A DNA stretch of 64,000 nt from a bacterium (GTDB lineage: Bacteria > Zhuqueibacterota > QNDG01): assembly GCA_021158245.1 (NCBI GenBank), contig JAGGVB010000179.1, forward strand, positions 1 through 64,000, read 5' to 3'. How positions within the stretch are numbered: the first letter of the stretch is position 1; each line of letters begins with the position of its first letter. The translations under genes and the position numbers were made by a program. Below, piece after piece: positions 44,255 through 52,735 of the stretch. A model generated the notes under the pieces. The model ran no database searches and was not told where the DNA came from. It saw only the letters and a list, made by a program, of their open reading frames with translations.

Positions 44255-44728
44255 ATGCCGTCTTTACATAATAAAAAATTCAGGACCATATTTATTGCAG
44301 CAATATCTGTTGCAGGGATTTTTCTCCTTTTTATTGAATCCGCACAGATGAGTATAATGCTTTCGGGATCTGATAACAGCAGCAGGAAAATTACTGGTAT
44401 TGAAATGATTCTTAATCAGATGAATAATGAGTTGTCGAGAACCAGGCAAATTATAAGTGCAGAGCCTAAGCAGATTATATTTATTGATGATAACAACCAC
44501 ATTAACCGTTATTCATATGAATACAATACATTATGGAGAAACGGGGATCCTATAGCAACAGATATATCATCTTTTAATTTTGAGTACAGAAACCGGGTTG
44601 GCGCTCTCATTATTACTGCTGACAGATTTCTCAGGGATGTAAAAACTGTGGCATGGGTCGTTCGTTTTTCAGACGGGTCTGATGATCAGCTGAAAGACTC
44701 TCGTGTTATTCTTGCAAGCCTTCAATAA
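44255..44728 (+). CDS. pilin/pseudopilin-like membrane protein
   Basis: A 157-residue bitopic protein: N-terminal helix at about 10-29 (TIFIAAISVAGIFLLFIESA), a helical stalk (IEMILNQMNNELSRTRQIIS) and a small beta-rich domain (PKQIIFIDDNNHINRYSYEY, then TLWRNGD). The soluble part reads like the C-terminal half of minor pseudopilins (PilW/GspJ type), but no prepilin peptidase site (Gly-Phe-Thr-Leu-x-Glu) precedes the helix. The start is set by AGAGAGG and by the sigma-54 promoter. RpoN control is typical of pilin genes, so a link to the pilus block at 1374-4705 is plausible. The family is not certain. Confidence 0.65.
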   Translation: MPSLHNKKFRTIFIAAISVAGIFLLFIESAQMSIMLSGSDNSSRKITGIEMILNQMNNELSRTRQIISAEPKQIIFIDDNNHINRYSYEYNTLWRNGDPIATDISSFNFEYRNRVGALIITADRFLRDVKTVAWVVRFSDGSDDQLKDSRVILASLQ

Positions 44729-44881
44729 TACTTTTTTTTAAAACTGAAATTCTGATATAAATTTATCATTTTTAAAAAAAATGTTTGTCTTTTAATAAAC
44801 CTTTTTTATCTTAAAATAATCATTAAAAAATTTATTGTATTTTAAAATATAATTTTCATTTTAAGGTGAAAGGAGCTTCCC

Positions 44882-45682
44882 ATGGGATTAAAACTGGATT
44901 CTCTTAAGAAAGTCGCAGAGGGTAAAACAAAAGTTATTTATGAGAACCCAAGTGACCCGAAATCTGTATATATGGTTTTTAAAGATGATATTACTGCCGG
45001 TGATGGTGCAAAACATGATGTAATTGAAGGGAAAGCTCTCGTAGACTGGAAAACAAATAGTGACATATTTGAGTATTTGAACCGATGCGGAATAAAAACT
45101 CATTATATTGAAAGGCCTCAGGAGAAGGTAAATCTTGTTAAAAAACTGGATTTTAAAATTAACCTGGAAGTTGTTACGCGCCGTGTTGCAGCCGGATCAA
45201 TTTTAAAATGGAGCGATGTTGAAGAAGGTACATGGTTTAATCCGCTTATCACACAGTTTCACTATAAAGATGATCCTCTGCATGATCCCATGCTTGATGA
45301 TTCCTATGTCGATTATATTATAAAAGCCAAAGACGGCGGCCATATTTATGCTGATATGAGAAAAATAAATGCAGAGGTTTTTAAACATCTTGAGAAGGCA
45401 TTTTCAAAATTTAATTTGCAGCTTGTTGATATGAAACTTGAATATGGGTTAATTGAAAATCAGGTTACGTTAATTGATGAGATCAGCGGCGGTTCTTTCA
45501 GGTTGTGGCCATATAAGACAGATAGTCCGAATTTTAATCAGTCCAATGTCCTTGGCGAGCTGGATCCGTCTGCAAGGCTTGATAAAGATAATTACCGCCA
45601 GGGTGAATCTTTGGATAAAGTTCAGTCAAAATTTGAACAGATTGCTCAGATCACTTCATCATTTAAAGATGTTGCTGTGTGA
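44882..45682 (+). CDS. purC: phosphoribosylaminoimidazole-succinocarboxamide synthase
   Basis: PurC joins aspartate to CAIR in step seven (eight by some counts) of purine synthesis, using ATP. The 266-residue protein shows KKVAEGKTKVIYENP at the ATP-binding start, KDDITAGDGAKHDVIEGKA, the RRVAAGSILKW segment, LVDMKLEYGL and IDEISGGSFRLWP, all standard. It is full length. AAAGGAG precedes the ATG. It stands apart from other purine genes, as is common in this part of the tree. Confidence 0.98.
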   Translation: MGLKLDSLKKVAEGKTKVIYENPSDPKSVYMVFKDDITAGDGAKHDVIEGKALVDWKTNSDIFEYLNRCGIKTHYIERPQEKVNLVKKLDFKINLEVVTRRVAAGSILKWSDVEEGTWFNPLITQFHYKDDPLHDPMLDDSYVDYIIKAKDGGHIYADMRKINAEVFKHLEKAFSKFNLQLVDMKLEYGLIENQVTLIDEISGGSFRLWPYKTDSPNFNQSNVLGELDPSARLDKDNYRQGESLDKVQSKFEQIAQITSSFKDVAV

Positions 45683-45748
45683 TTTTAAAATATTTATTTT
45701 TTGATTGATATCCTGCGTAATGTTATTTATGGGAAAAGGACACGGCTT

Positions 45749-46207
45749 ATGAAATCCGATATTGTTATCAGAAAAGCAGAATTCGATGATGCTGAAATGA
45801 TTGCAGAATTTAACAGATTAATGGCTATTGAGACTGAAGAAAAAGAAATTGCCAAAAAAGTGATCAGAAACGGCGTTCTTAATCTTATGAAAAATCCGCA
45901 ATACGGTTTTTATATTGTCGCTGAATCAGGCGGAGAGACAGCGGGATGCCTGATGTTAACTTTTGAGTGGAGTGACTGGAGAAACGGACTTTTTTTGTGG
46001 GTGCAGAGTGTATATGTTAAACCTGAATTCAGAAGGCATGGTATTTATAGAAAAATGTATCAGTTTGTTAAATCTTACGCATCCTCAAGAGAAGATGTAT
46101 GCGGCATAAGGCTTTATGTTGATAAAAACAACACCTCTGCACAGAAGACATATAAAGCTCTTGGCATGAAAGAGACTTCCTACTCTTTTTTTGAAGAACT
46201 AACCTGA
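45749..46207 (+). CDS. GNAT family N-acetyltransferase
   Basis: A 152-residue GNAT enzyme: N-terminal IVIRKAEFDDAEMIAEFNRL, acetyl-CoA loop VYVKPEFRRHGIYRKMYQFV (R-x-x-G-x form) and the C-terminal YVDKNNTSAQKTYKALGMKE with the typical Asn and Tyr. The substrate is unknown. The ATG at 45749 follows AAAGGA by nine bases; the in-frame ATG at 45701 would add 16 unusual residues and lies in the gap after purC. Confidence 0.88.
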   Translation: MKSDIVIRKAEFDDAEMIAEFNRLMAIETEEKEIAKKVIRNGVLNLMKNPQYGFYIVAESGGETAGCLMLTFEWSDWRNGLFLWVQSVYVKPEFRRHGIYRKMYQFVKSYASSREDVCGIRLYVDKNNTSAQKTYKALGMKETSYSFFEELT

Positions 46208-46254
46208 ATGGGTTAATTATTAAGTCTAACTCTTTTAATAATAGAGACTAAACA

Positions 46255-46878
46255 ATGTCTGTTCTTAACAGGAGAACAAAATATAAATCCGAACATTCTG
46301 TTCTGCTTAAGAGATCATTAATTGTTACTCTAATTATTTTTATTCTAATTTTTAATATGTCAAAACGTTTTTCTCCCCTGCATAATAAACAGTTGCATTT
46401 TGATTATGCAGATATTTTTTTGGATGTTCCGGTTACTGATTCGAGGGGGGCGATGCCGAGGCCTCCTGATTTACCTAAAGTACCAATTCCTGTTGAGGAT
46501 GATTATGTACCTCCCGATGAGACTATTCCGGATACTGATTTTGATATAAACAAAGGCATCCCTCTTTTTGATGGCAATACTGAGTCCGGAATCGGATCGG
46601 GTGCTTCTGCTCCGAGGCCTGTATTGGAAGTTATTCCGTCTTACCCTGAAAAATTGAGGAAACATGGAATAGGAGGTATAATTACACTTGATATTCTGGT
46701 TAACACAATGGGGTTTGTGGACTCAGTGAAAGTTATCAGCAATTCTTCACGTAGCAGTATTCTGGCGAAATCTGCAGTAAATGCCGCTTATAAAAGTAAA
46801 TATTTACCTGCAAAAGTCAGAGGTGAACTAGTCTCCTACTGGCTGAGGAGAAGCTATAAATTTTCTAATAACAGATAA
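46255..46878 (+). CDS. TonB-family energy transducer (first paralogue)
   Basis: A 207-residue bitopic protein with a membrane helix (about 20-35, SLIVTLIIFILIFNM), a Pro/acidic linker (PPDLPKVPIPVEDDYVPPDE) and a C-terminal TonB domain (about 120-205; PSYPEKLRKHGIGGIITLDI, LVNTMGFVDSVKVIS, SAVNAAYKSKYLPAK). The acidic linker form (PIP-ED-P-DET-DTDF) recurs in the gene at 52147, marking them as paralogues. There is no exbB/exbD beside it; it may borrow the set in the 13772 operon. The next gene follows after 13 bases. Confidence 0.85.
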   Translation: MSVLNRRTKYKSEHSVLLKRSLIVTLIIFILIFNMSKRFSPLHNKQLHFDYADIFLDVPVTDSRGAMPRPPDLPKVPIPVEDDYVPPDETIPDTDFDINKGIPLFDGNTESGIGSGASAPRPVLEVIPSYPEKLRKHGIGGIITLDILVNTMGFVDSVKVISNSSRSSILAKSAVNAAYKSKYLPAKVRGELVSYWLRRSYKFSNNR

Positions 46879-46891
46879 TTATGGAGATGAG

Positions 46892-49204
46892 ATGATAAGG
46901 GAAAGATTATGGAATGGGCATATAAAAGGCCTTATTCTGTTTATTCTACTATTCTGTACTGCTGTACAAGCTCAAAATTATATATCAGGTGATACCAGTT
47001 TTAAAGAGCAGGTTAAAGAGTACAAAATAATTCTTAAACAACACCCTGACAGTACAGCAGTACTGGAAAAGCTTATACAAGTTTTAATTGATAAGAAGGA
47101 TTGGGGCTCAACCGAAATTTTTGCACAAAAACTGCTGTATAAACAGCCTGAGAATATATTTGCGCATTATGCTTTTGCAGTTTGTGAGAGAGAGCTCGGT
47201 AAAAACAATGCACCGATTTTGCGTTTGTTGAATTTTAAAAAGTCTGATAAATATTTCCAGAAAGTTGTGGAAATGGATTCTCTTTATAAAGATGTTTTTT
47301 ATCAATGGGCCTTATTGAAAAGAATGAATGGTAAATACATTGATGCTGTTGAATTAATCAGAAAACAGATGAGGATTGATCCTCAAAATAACATTTACAG
47401 ATATGAAGTATTCCATTTAATTGATTATATGGTTGAGGATGTATCTTCGGATTCAATAGAGACGTATTTAATTAACCGAAAGGATCCTTACAGCAGATAT
47501 GCACTCGGAGAATTGTACAGAAGAAAAGGAGTTCTTGAAGCTGCCGATTCGGTTTTTTCTTCTCTTTTGAAAGATCACGGCCAAATGGAGCTGCAGCCAG
47601 TTTATCTGTCTCTCGTCAGACTGCGAATTACTCAGAAAAAATTTAAAGATGCTCAGAGGTTTTACTGGCTTGGTGTTGACAGCGTGTCAACAAATGCAGG
47701 GGCAATGCTGGTTACTGAAGGCCTTATGTTTATTGTTCATGCTGAGGAATACAGAGCACTTAAAAGATATAAGAGTTTTGCAGAGCTTAAAAGGATTGTT
47801 AATTATTTATGGATTAAAAGAAACCTTATGCCTGCAATGGAGTACAATTCCCGTTTGATAGAACATTATAGAAGATTGTTGAAAGCAGAGAAATATTACA
47901 GGTATGACGGTTTACGTCATGTTTTGCAGAAATCTGATGTTGCAAATACAATAGTATTCCCTCCGTGGTATTATGAGAATTATAAATTCAATGATATGGG
48001 TTTGATTTATATCAGGTACGGAGAGCCTGATGACAGAATAACCACCTTCGGCTCTGGTGTACCGTCTAATATTTCATGGCTGTACAGGCAAAGGGGGAAC
48101 AGAACAAAGCTTATTTTTCATTTTTATATTGCGCCGGATGCTCCTCCCGGATACTGGACTCTGAAACCAATGGTTTCCTCGGGGCAAGAGCTTGAAAAAC
48201 TCTATGACTGGGATACTAAATATTATCGGATAGCAGAATCTATTGGCGCTGACAGGGTTAAAAGTTCCGATAGCCAGACAGTTGATGACATTCAGGCAAT
48301 TAGTGCAACTACATTAATGTCGGAACTTACTGATGAACGTATAAATGATGCTGAGTTTGCAATGAAACATGATGAGCAGAGATTCTCTAAGACTACTACG
48401 GTACTGCCCATGTCTTTTATTGCGAACAGATTTTTATATTCAGGTTCGAATACAGAAGTACAGTTTGCATATGCAATCCCAGCTGGTGAGATATTTAAAA
48501 AAGCAAAAAAAGATTCCATAACGCTTGAGGCTGGTATAACAGTGTTTGATAAATACATGAAAGAAGTATATAAAGATCTGCAGAGGTATAAACTTATAAA
48601 ATCCGGGAAAAACAAACATATATATAAAAAACAGTTTATTGGAAAATTTGTATTTAAAGTTTATCCGGAGAAATATAATATTGCCATACATTGCCGGATT
48701 CCAAAAACAGATCAGCTGAACGGCAGCAGGTTCAAATATGTTGTTCCCAGGCCTGGCAGAAATAGTTTGAGTCTTAGTACGCTGCTGCTGGCTTATGATA
48801 TAAAATTTAAAGCCGATTCTGAGAAGAGAATTAGAGGAAATCTCAATATTATTCCGAATCCGAGTCTTAGATTTTCAAAAAAAGATCCTCTTTTTATCTA
48901 TTACGAAGTGTACAATCTTAAAAAGGGGGCTGATGATTTAACAAATTATACTGTTACGTTTAATATCAAACAAAAAGGGTCCCCCGGGAGAAAAGTTAAA
49001 AATCTTTTTGGAATTTTTGGAAAATCCGAGTCATATACAATAACAGTTCAAAATAAATATTCAGGAAAATCAGTTAAGGATTCAAATTTTTTAAGTTTTG
49101 ATATGTCGAGTGCGGGAAAAGGGGAGTATAAACTGGAAATTGTTGTTCATGATAATGTAAGCAATTCCGAAAAACGTCAAAATGTCGAATTTACCTTGAT
49201 GTAG
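46892..49204 (+). CDS. exported TPR protein with GWxTD domain
   Basis: A 770-residue secreted protein. After the signal peptide (..AVQAQ) come TPR-type helices (about 30-330; YAFAVCERELGKN, VFYQWALLKRMNGKYIDAVE). The GWxTD-type domain follows, centred near 352-420 (PPWYYENYKFNDMGLIYIRY followed by GEPDDR, then SWLYRQ and LIFHFYIAP), and a C-terminal Ig-like beta region. The GWxTD family is typical of the FCB group and close relatives and has no assigned function. It follows a TonB gene and likely belongs to an envelope complex with it. Confidence 0.82.
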   Translation: MIRERLWNGHIKGLILFILLFCTAVQAQNYISGDTSFKEQVKEYKIILKQHPDSTAVLEKLIQVLIDKKDWGSTEIFAQKLLYKQPENIFAHYAFAVCERELGKNNAPILRLLNFKKSDKYFQKVVEMDSLYKDVFYQWALLKRMNGKYIDAVELIRKQMRIDPQNNIYRYEVFHLIDYMVEDVSSDSIETYLINRKDPYSRYALGELYRRKGVLEAADSVFSSLLKDHGQMELQPVYLSLVRLRITQKKFKDAQRFYWLGVDSVSTNAGAMLVTEGLMFIVHAEEYRALKRYKSFAELKRIVNYLWIKRNLMPAMEYNSRLIEHYRRLLKAEKYYRYDGLRHVLQKSDVANTIVFPPWYYENYKFNDMGLIYIRYGEPDDRITTFGSGVPSNISWLYRQRGNRTKLIFHFYIAPDAPPGYWTLKPMVSSGQELEKLYDWDTKYYRIAESIGADRVKSSDSQTVDDIQAISATTLMSELTDERINDAEFAMKHDEQRFSKTTTVLPMSFIANRFLYSGSNTEVQFAYAIPAGEIFKKAKKDSITLEAGITVFDKYMKEVYKDLQRYKLIKSGKNKHIYKKQFIGKFVFKVYPEKYNIAIHCRIPKTDQLNGSRFKYVVPRPGRNSLSLSTLLLAYDIKFKADSEKRIRGNLNIIPNPSLRFSKKDPLFIYYEVYNLKKGADDLTNYTVTFNIKQKGSPGRKVKNLFGIFGKSESYTITVQNKYSGKSVKDSNFLSFDMSSAGKGEYKLEIVVHDNVSNSEKRQNVEFTLM

Positions 49205-49248
49205 ATAGATTTTTCTGAGGATATTAATGCCTGAAAACGGAGTCTAAT

Positions 49249-49935
49249 ATGAGAAAAATATTATCTTTAATTTTAATTTCGTCTTTGTTGCTGCTGATAA
49301 AATGTGAGAAAGTACCTATTCCGGATATAGAAGTTCTTTATTATAAGTACATAATTTCTACACCTAAAGATTATAATGAGAGTAATAAGTATCCTCTTAT
49401 TGTATTTCTGCACGGTTATCATGCCAATGTGAATTCCTATGATGATTATAAGGTTTTTGGCCTTGGTGATTATGCTGAAGAACATGAAGATTTCCCATTT
49501 ATTGTTGTTGCTCCTCAAACTACAGAAGAGTATGAAGTAGATATTATATGGAAGCTTGTCCTAGATATAAAGGAAATGTATTCAGTGGATGAGGACAGGA
49601 TTTATGTGACAGGTTTCAGTATGGGGGGGTCGGTTACTTATGATGTCGCGTCCGCACATACTGATAGCGTTGCAGCAATAGCTGTAATTGCAGGTGAAGG
49701 GGAAACACAATCAGCAGAATATCTGAAAGATGGTGCAGTATGGATTTTCCATGATAAGAACGATCCTGTAATATCTTATTCATCTGCATTGGATATGTAT
49801 AATGCTCTGCTTGAAGCAGGTTGTGATGTCAAACTGACAAGTTACGATAACGGGACACATTCAGGATGGTATGAAACATATACTAATCCTGATTTGTATT
49901 CATGGTTTTTAGCACATTCTTTAAAAGAAAGATAG
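49249..49935 (+). CDS. lipoprotein alpha/beta-hydrolase (esterase/PHB-depolymerase-like)
   Basis: A 228-residue lipoprotein esterase. The lipobox is LLIKC with Cys19, an atypical but acceptable form. The hydrolase fold shows YPLIVFLHGYHANVNSYDDY (oxyanion HG), the nucleophile in GFSMGG (about residue 125), Asp in FHDKNDPV and His in DNGTHSGW. It belongs to the feruloyl/PHB-depolymerase and phospholipase/carboxylesterase group; the substrate is unknown. The stop is 8 bases before the next start. Confidence 0.85.
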   Translation: MRKILSLILISSLLLLIKCEKVPIPDIEVLYYKYIISTPKDYNESNKYPLIVFLHGYHANVNSYDDYKVFGLGDYAEEHEDFPFIVVAPQTTEEYEVDIIWKLVLDIKEMYSVDEDRIYVTGFSMGGSVTYDVASAHTDSVAAIAVIAGEGETQSAEYLKDGAVWIFHDKNDPVISYSSALDMYNALLEAGCDVKLTSYDNGTHSGWYETYTNPDLYSWFLAHSLKER

Positions 49936-49943
49936 GGGGAAAA

Positions 49944-50534
49944 TTGAAAAGAAGCAAAAAAATCAGTATAATTGCAGTTTCACTGTTTGTTGTAATGGTG
50001 GGAACAAATTCTGTATATAGCCAGAATCAGCGTAGATTTTTTATTAAAAAGAAAAAGCCTTATGCATTCAGTATGTTTGTCGGATCTGTAAGAGGTTTGG
50101 GATTTTCCGGCCGCATTCGTATTTTTAATGGAATACAAACAGAAGCAATGATTGGTGTTACGTCATTCATAGAATCTCGCTATTTTACTCCTTACCCGGG
50201 AAATATAGTAAGCTTTTCTTTGAGACTGCGGTCAAAATTATATAAAAGCTTATATGTTGCAGGCGGTATTTATATGGGATTGTTTAATGTTACTGAAAGT
50301 AGCAATGTTATCTCCAGTCAGCTTTTTAAATGGATGAATGGAGCGACATTATCATTTGGATTAAAAAATTTTTTTAAAAAAAGAGTTGGCCTGGAGGCCG
50401 GAGCTGTCTTTGGGCTGCCTGAATCCAGTTCTGATATTGTTAGTACAGGAGATGGCATATATTTAGTAAAATTACACAGGGAGCCTAAAGAGCTTTCTTT
50501 TTCGCCATTAATTACAGTAAATATAAATCTTTAA
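49944..50534 (+). CDS. small outer-membrane beta-barrel protein
   Basis: A 196-residue protein with a signal peptide (..TNSVYSQ) and alternating strands (FSMFVGSVRGLGFSGRIRIF, LYVAGGIYMGLFNV, KRVGLEAGAVFGLP), ending SFSPLITVNINL, a typical porin-like last strand. No family is recognised. The start is TTG at 49944, four bases after AGGGGGA; a GTG or ATG further up would overlap the esterase gene. It ends the first half of the envelope cluster. Confidence 0.7.
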   Translation: MKRSKKISIIAVSLFVVMVGTNSVYSQNQRRFFIKKKKPYAFSMFVGSVRGLGFSGRIRIFNGIQTEAMIGVTSFIESRYFTPYPGNIVSFSLRLRSKLYKSLYVAGGIYMGLFNVTESSNVISSQLFKWMNGATLSFGLKNFFKKRVGLEAGAVFGLPESSSDIVSTGDGIYLVKLHREPKELSFSPLITVNINL

Positions 50535-50707
50535 TATTTGTGAGATTCCAGTATTTTCACGAGATTAATACAAACAAAGTGATAAAGAATAAATTAGTGT
50601 CGAAAATTGATTTATGTAGAGAATTTTGTGAACAGTAAGAGGTACATTAGATTGTATGTTTAATATGTAAGTGTAATAAAAACAAGCTGACAAATATTCC
50701 TGAAGAT

Positions 50708-50723
50708 TGGCAGGGAATTTGCT
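50708..50723 (+). promoter_or_regulatory. candidate sigma-54 promoter
   Basis: TGGCAGG-GAAT-TTGCT differs from the consensus TGGCAYR-N4-TTGCW only at the Y position. It is 198 bases before the cupin start, pointing toward the second half of the envelope cluster. Confidence 0.5.
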
Positions 50724-50849
50724 GTAGATATTAATGTAATCATTCCCACAGAGTGATACATTTCAATCTCCTTTCCTCTTCTATTAAAAGCCGTTGTTAT
50801 ATTTAGCAGCGGCTTCTCTCCATTATAAAGAGAATGTTGTTTAATTCCC

Positions 50850-50878
50850 TTGATTTTTAATAAGAAATTATGTAAAAT
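50850..50878 (+). promoter_or_regulatory. sigma-70-type promoter of the cupin gene
   Basis: TTGATT (50850-50855), 17-base spacer, TAAAAT (50873-50878). The predicted start is near 50885, with GGAGG at 50911-50915 before the ATG at 50921. Confidence 0.55.
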
Positions 50879-50920
50879 TTGTCTACCTGAATTAATAAAA
50901 CATTATAATGGAGGCATTTA

Positions 50921-51268
50921 ATGCAGATAGTTCATTACACTGAAATTGATCCTGAACCTGTCATAGCAGATAATGTAAAGGGTACTACAATCAGGTGGCT
51001 GATTTCAAAAGCAAAGGGTGCTCCTAATTTCGCAATGCGGTTTTTTGAAGTGGAACCAGGGGGCTTTACACCCCTTCATACTCATGATTGGGAGCATGAA
51101 GTGTTTATTATAAGCGGTAATGCAAGAGTCTGGAAGGATGGGCAGGAAGTTGAAGTTACGCCAGGCACTGCGATTTTTGTCCCTCCTATGGAGAAACACC
51201 AGTTTAAGAATACTGGTAATAAAACACTGCAAATACTTTGTCTTATCCCTGTTTATGCTGAAAAATAG
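50921..51268 (+). CDS. cupin-domain protein
   Basis: A 115-residue single cupin. Motif 1 is HTHDWEHEVFIISG (metal ligands His-x-His-x3-His) and motif 2 is PGTAIFVPPMEKHQFKNTG with the third His. The whole protein is one small barrel, as in metal-dependent dioxygenases, isomerases and regulatory cupins; the activity cannot be told. It opens the second part of the envelope cluster, 15 bases before the FGE-fold gene. Confidence 0.9.
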   Translation: MQIVHYTEIDPEPVIADNVKGTTIRWLISKAKGAPNFAMRFFEVEPGGFTPLHTHDWEHEVFIISGNARVWKDGQEVEVTPGTAIFVPPMEKHQFKNTGNKTLQILCLIPVYAEK

Positions 51269-51283
51269 TTACAGGTAATGTAA

Positions 51284-52144
51284 ATGAATAAATCATTCTG
51301 GTTTTTTTCTGCAGTTATTATTTTTTCTTTAAGTAAGATATGTACAGGCCAGGTTATTGATCTTACACACAGAAAAGAGGTGTCAATTAATTTTGTATTT
51401 GTGAAAGGCGGCACTTTTGAGATGGGAGATTTGTGGGGGATGGGATTTAGTACCGATGAAAAACCTGTTCATGTTGTTAATGTCAGTTCTTTCTGGGTTA
51501 GTAATTGTGAAATAACAAATGAGATGTTTGCTGATTTTTTAAATGAAGCAGGCAATCCCGTTGAAAATGGCTCTCCATGGCTGGATATAAGAGATCCTGA
51601 TTGTAAAATATTACTTAGAAAAGGTGTTTTCTATCCAAAAATCGGATATGAAAAACATCCTGTTGTAGAAGTAAGCTGGTTTGGAGCAAGGGCTTTTGCA
51701 AAATGGCTGGGCTGCAGGCTCCCAAAAGAAGCTGAGTGGGAATATGCTGCAAGAGATGAGGGCAAAAATATTCTCTTTCCTACAGGCAGGACATTAATTT
51801 TCAATCAGGCAAACATAAGCGGCGTAGCAGGGGATGATATTTATAAAAATACAGCGCCTGTGTGTTCCTTTCCTCCAAACAAACTTAAGATATTTGATTT
51901 TGCGGGTAATGTTTGGGAACTGTGTTCTGACTGGTACAGTGCATCATACTATGCTCACAGCGGGTATGATAATCCTGCGGGCCCTGATTCTGGAGCGGTC
52001 AAAGTCATACGCGGCGGATCATGGAAATATTCAAGGTGGAATTGCCGTACTGCAACAAGGGGAATGTTCCGGCCGGATGAGACACGCAATGATGTGGGTT
52101 TTAGAATAGTAAAAGATGTGAAACCTGAAGAACCGGGATATTAG
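51284..52144 (+). CDS. secreted FGE-sulfatase (SUMF1)-fold protein, probably non-catalytic
   Basis: A 286-residue exported protein. Signal peptide (..SKICTGQ), then a complete FGE-sulfatase fold: FVFVKGGTFEMGD, VSSFWVSNCEITNEMFADFL, HPVVEVSWFGARAFAKWLGC, RLPKEAEWEYAAR, FAGNVWELCSDWY, RGGSWKYSRWNCRTATRG and NDVGFRIV. True formylglycine-generating enzymes carry two Cys five apart after RGGSW; only one Cys is seen here, so catalysis is doubtful. In gliding bacteria GldK and GldJ use this fold structurally. The TonB paralogue follows after two bases, which supports an envelope complex. Confidence 0.85.
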   Translation: MNKSFWFFSAVIIFSLSKICTGQVIDLTHRKEVSINFVFVKGGTFEMGDLWGMGFSTDEKPVHVVNVSSFWVSNCEITNEMFADFLNEAGNPVENGSPWLDIRDPDCKILLRKGVFYPKIGYEKHPVVEVSWFGARAFAKWLGCRLPKEAEWEYAARDEGKNILFPTGRTLIFNQANISGVAGDDIYKNTAPVCSFPPNKLKIFDFAGNVWELCSDWYSASYYAHSGYDNPAGPDSGAVKVIRGGSWKYSRWNCRTATRGMFRPDETRNDVGFRIVKDVKPEEPGY

Positions 52145-52146
52145 AA

Positions 52147-52731
52147 ATGCATTGCAGTAAAAGGGGCTATTATATCAGAGTTGAAAAATCTCTCAGTGTA
52201 TCACTTCTGATTTTTATTATTATTTTTACTGTTTCAAAACATTATGGATCCGGTGAAATTTCCGGATTTCTGCAGATTAAAAAGATAGAGATAGACGTTG
52301 AGGAACTCCCCCCTATAACGCAAAAGAAAAAAACAGCGGAGATGCCCATGCTTCCCAGTGTTCCTATACCATCGGAAGATGAGCTGATTCCGGAAGATGA
52401 AACAATTGAAGATACGGATTTTAAAGAAGTTGATGATATACCTTCTCATGACAGCAAAGATTTTCCTGTAATTTCCAATAATATTGTCTTCAGGAAAACA
52501 ACTGTCAAAGGGAAACAAATGAAATCAGGCTACGTAAAATTATTGGTCTTTGTAAATAAGTTCGGGCAGGTTGATAGTGTACGTGTAATTGAGAATACTA
52601 CAAATTCCAGAAAGAAAGAAATGGTTGCTATTCGCAGGGCATATAGTACAAGCTATATTGACCAAATTCGCAAAAAACGGAAATCCAGGTGGATAGAGCG
52701 AGTTTTCAATTTTGATAGTCGGGAGCATTAA
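52147..52731 (+). CDS. TonB-like protein (second paralogue)
   Basis: A 194-residue bitopic protein: helix at about 15-30 (SLSVSLLIFIIIFTVSKHY), an acidic/Pro linker (LPSVPIPSEDELIPEDETIE) matching the linker of the 46255 product, and a shortened C-terminal domain (YVKLLVFVNKFGQVDSVRVI). The linker pattern P-x-VPIP-x-ED-x-x-P-DET-x-DTDF is shared by both. The TonB C-terminal domain is partly degenerate and the end is highly basic. It starts two bases after the FGE-fold gene and ends four bases before the next start. Confidence 0.72.
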   Translation: MHCSKRGYYIRVEKSLSVSLLIFIIIFTVSKHYGSGEISGFLQIKKIEIDVEELPPITQKKKTAEMPMLPSVPIPSEDELIPEDETIEDTDFKEVDDIPSHDSKDFPVISNNIVFRKTTVKGKQMKSGYVKLLVFVNKFGQVDSVRVIENTTNSRKKEMVAIRRAYSTSYIDQIRKKRKSRWIERVFNFDSREH

Positions 52732-52735
52732 AAGA

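Larger units (their letters stand above)
50535..50920. other. intergenic region with two promoter-like elements
   Basis: No gene in 386 bases. It contains a sigma-54-like box (50708-50723), a hairpin AAGCCGTTG/CAGCGGCTT (50788-50796/50807-50815) that lacks a T run, and a sigma-70-like promoter just before the cupin gene. RNA started at the sigma-54 box would run ~85 bases to the hairpin, so a small RNA is possible but unproven. Confidence 0.5.

Noticed and set aside
50788-50815. Hairpin as intrinsic terminator
   Set aside because: Nine pairs with one G-U, but no T run follows on either strand; kept only as part of the gap description.
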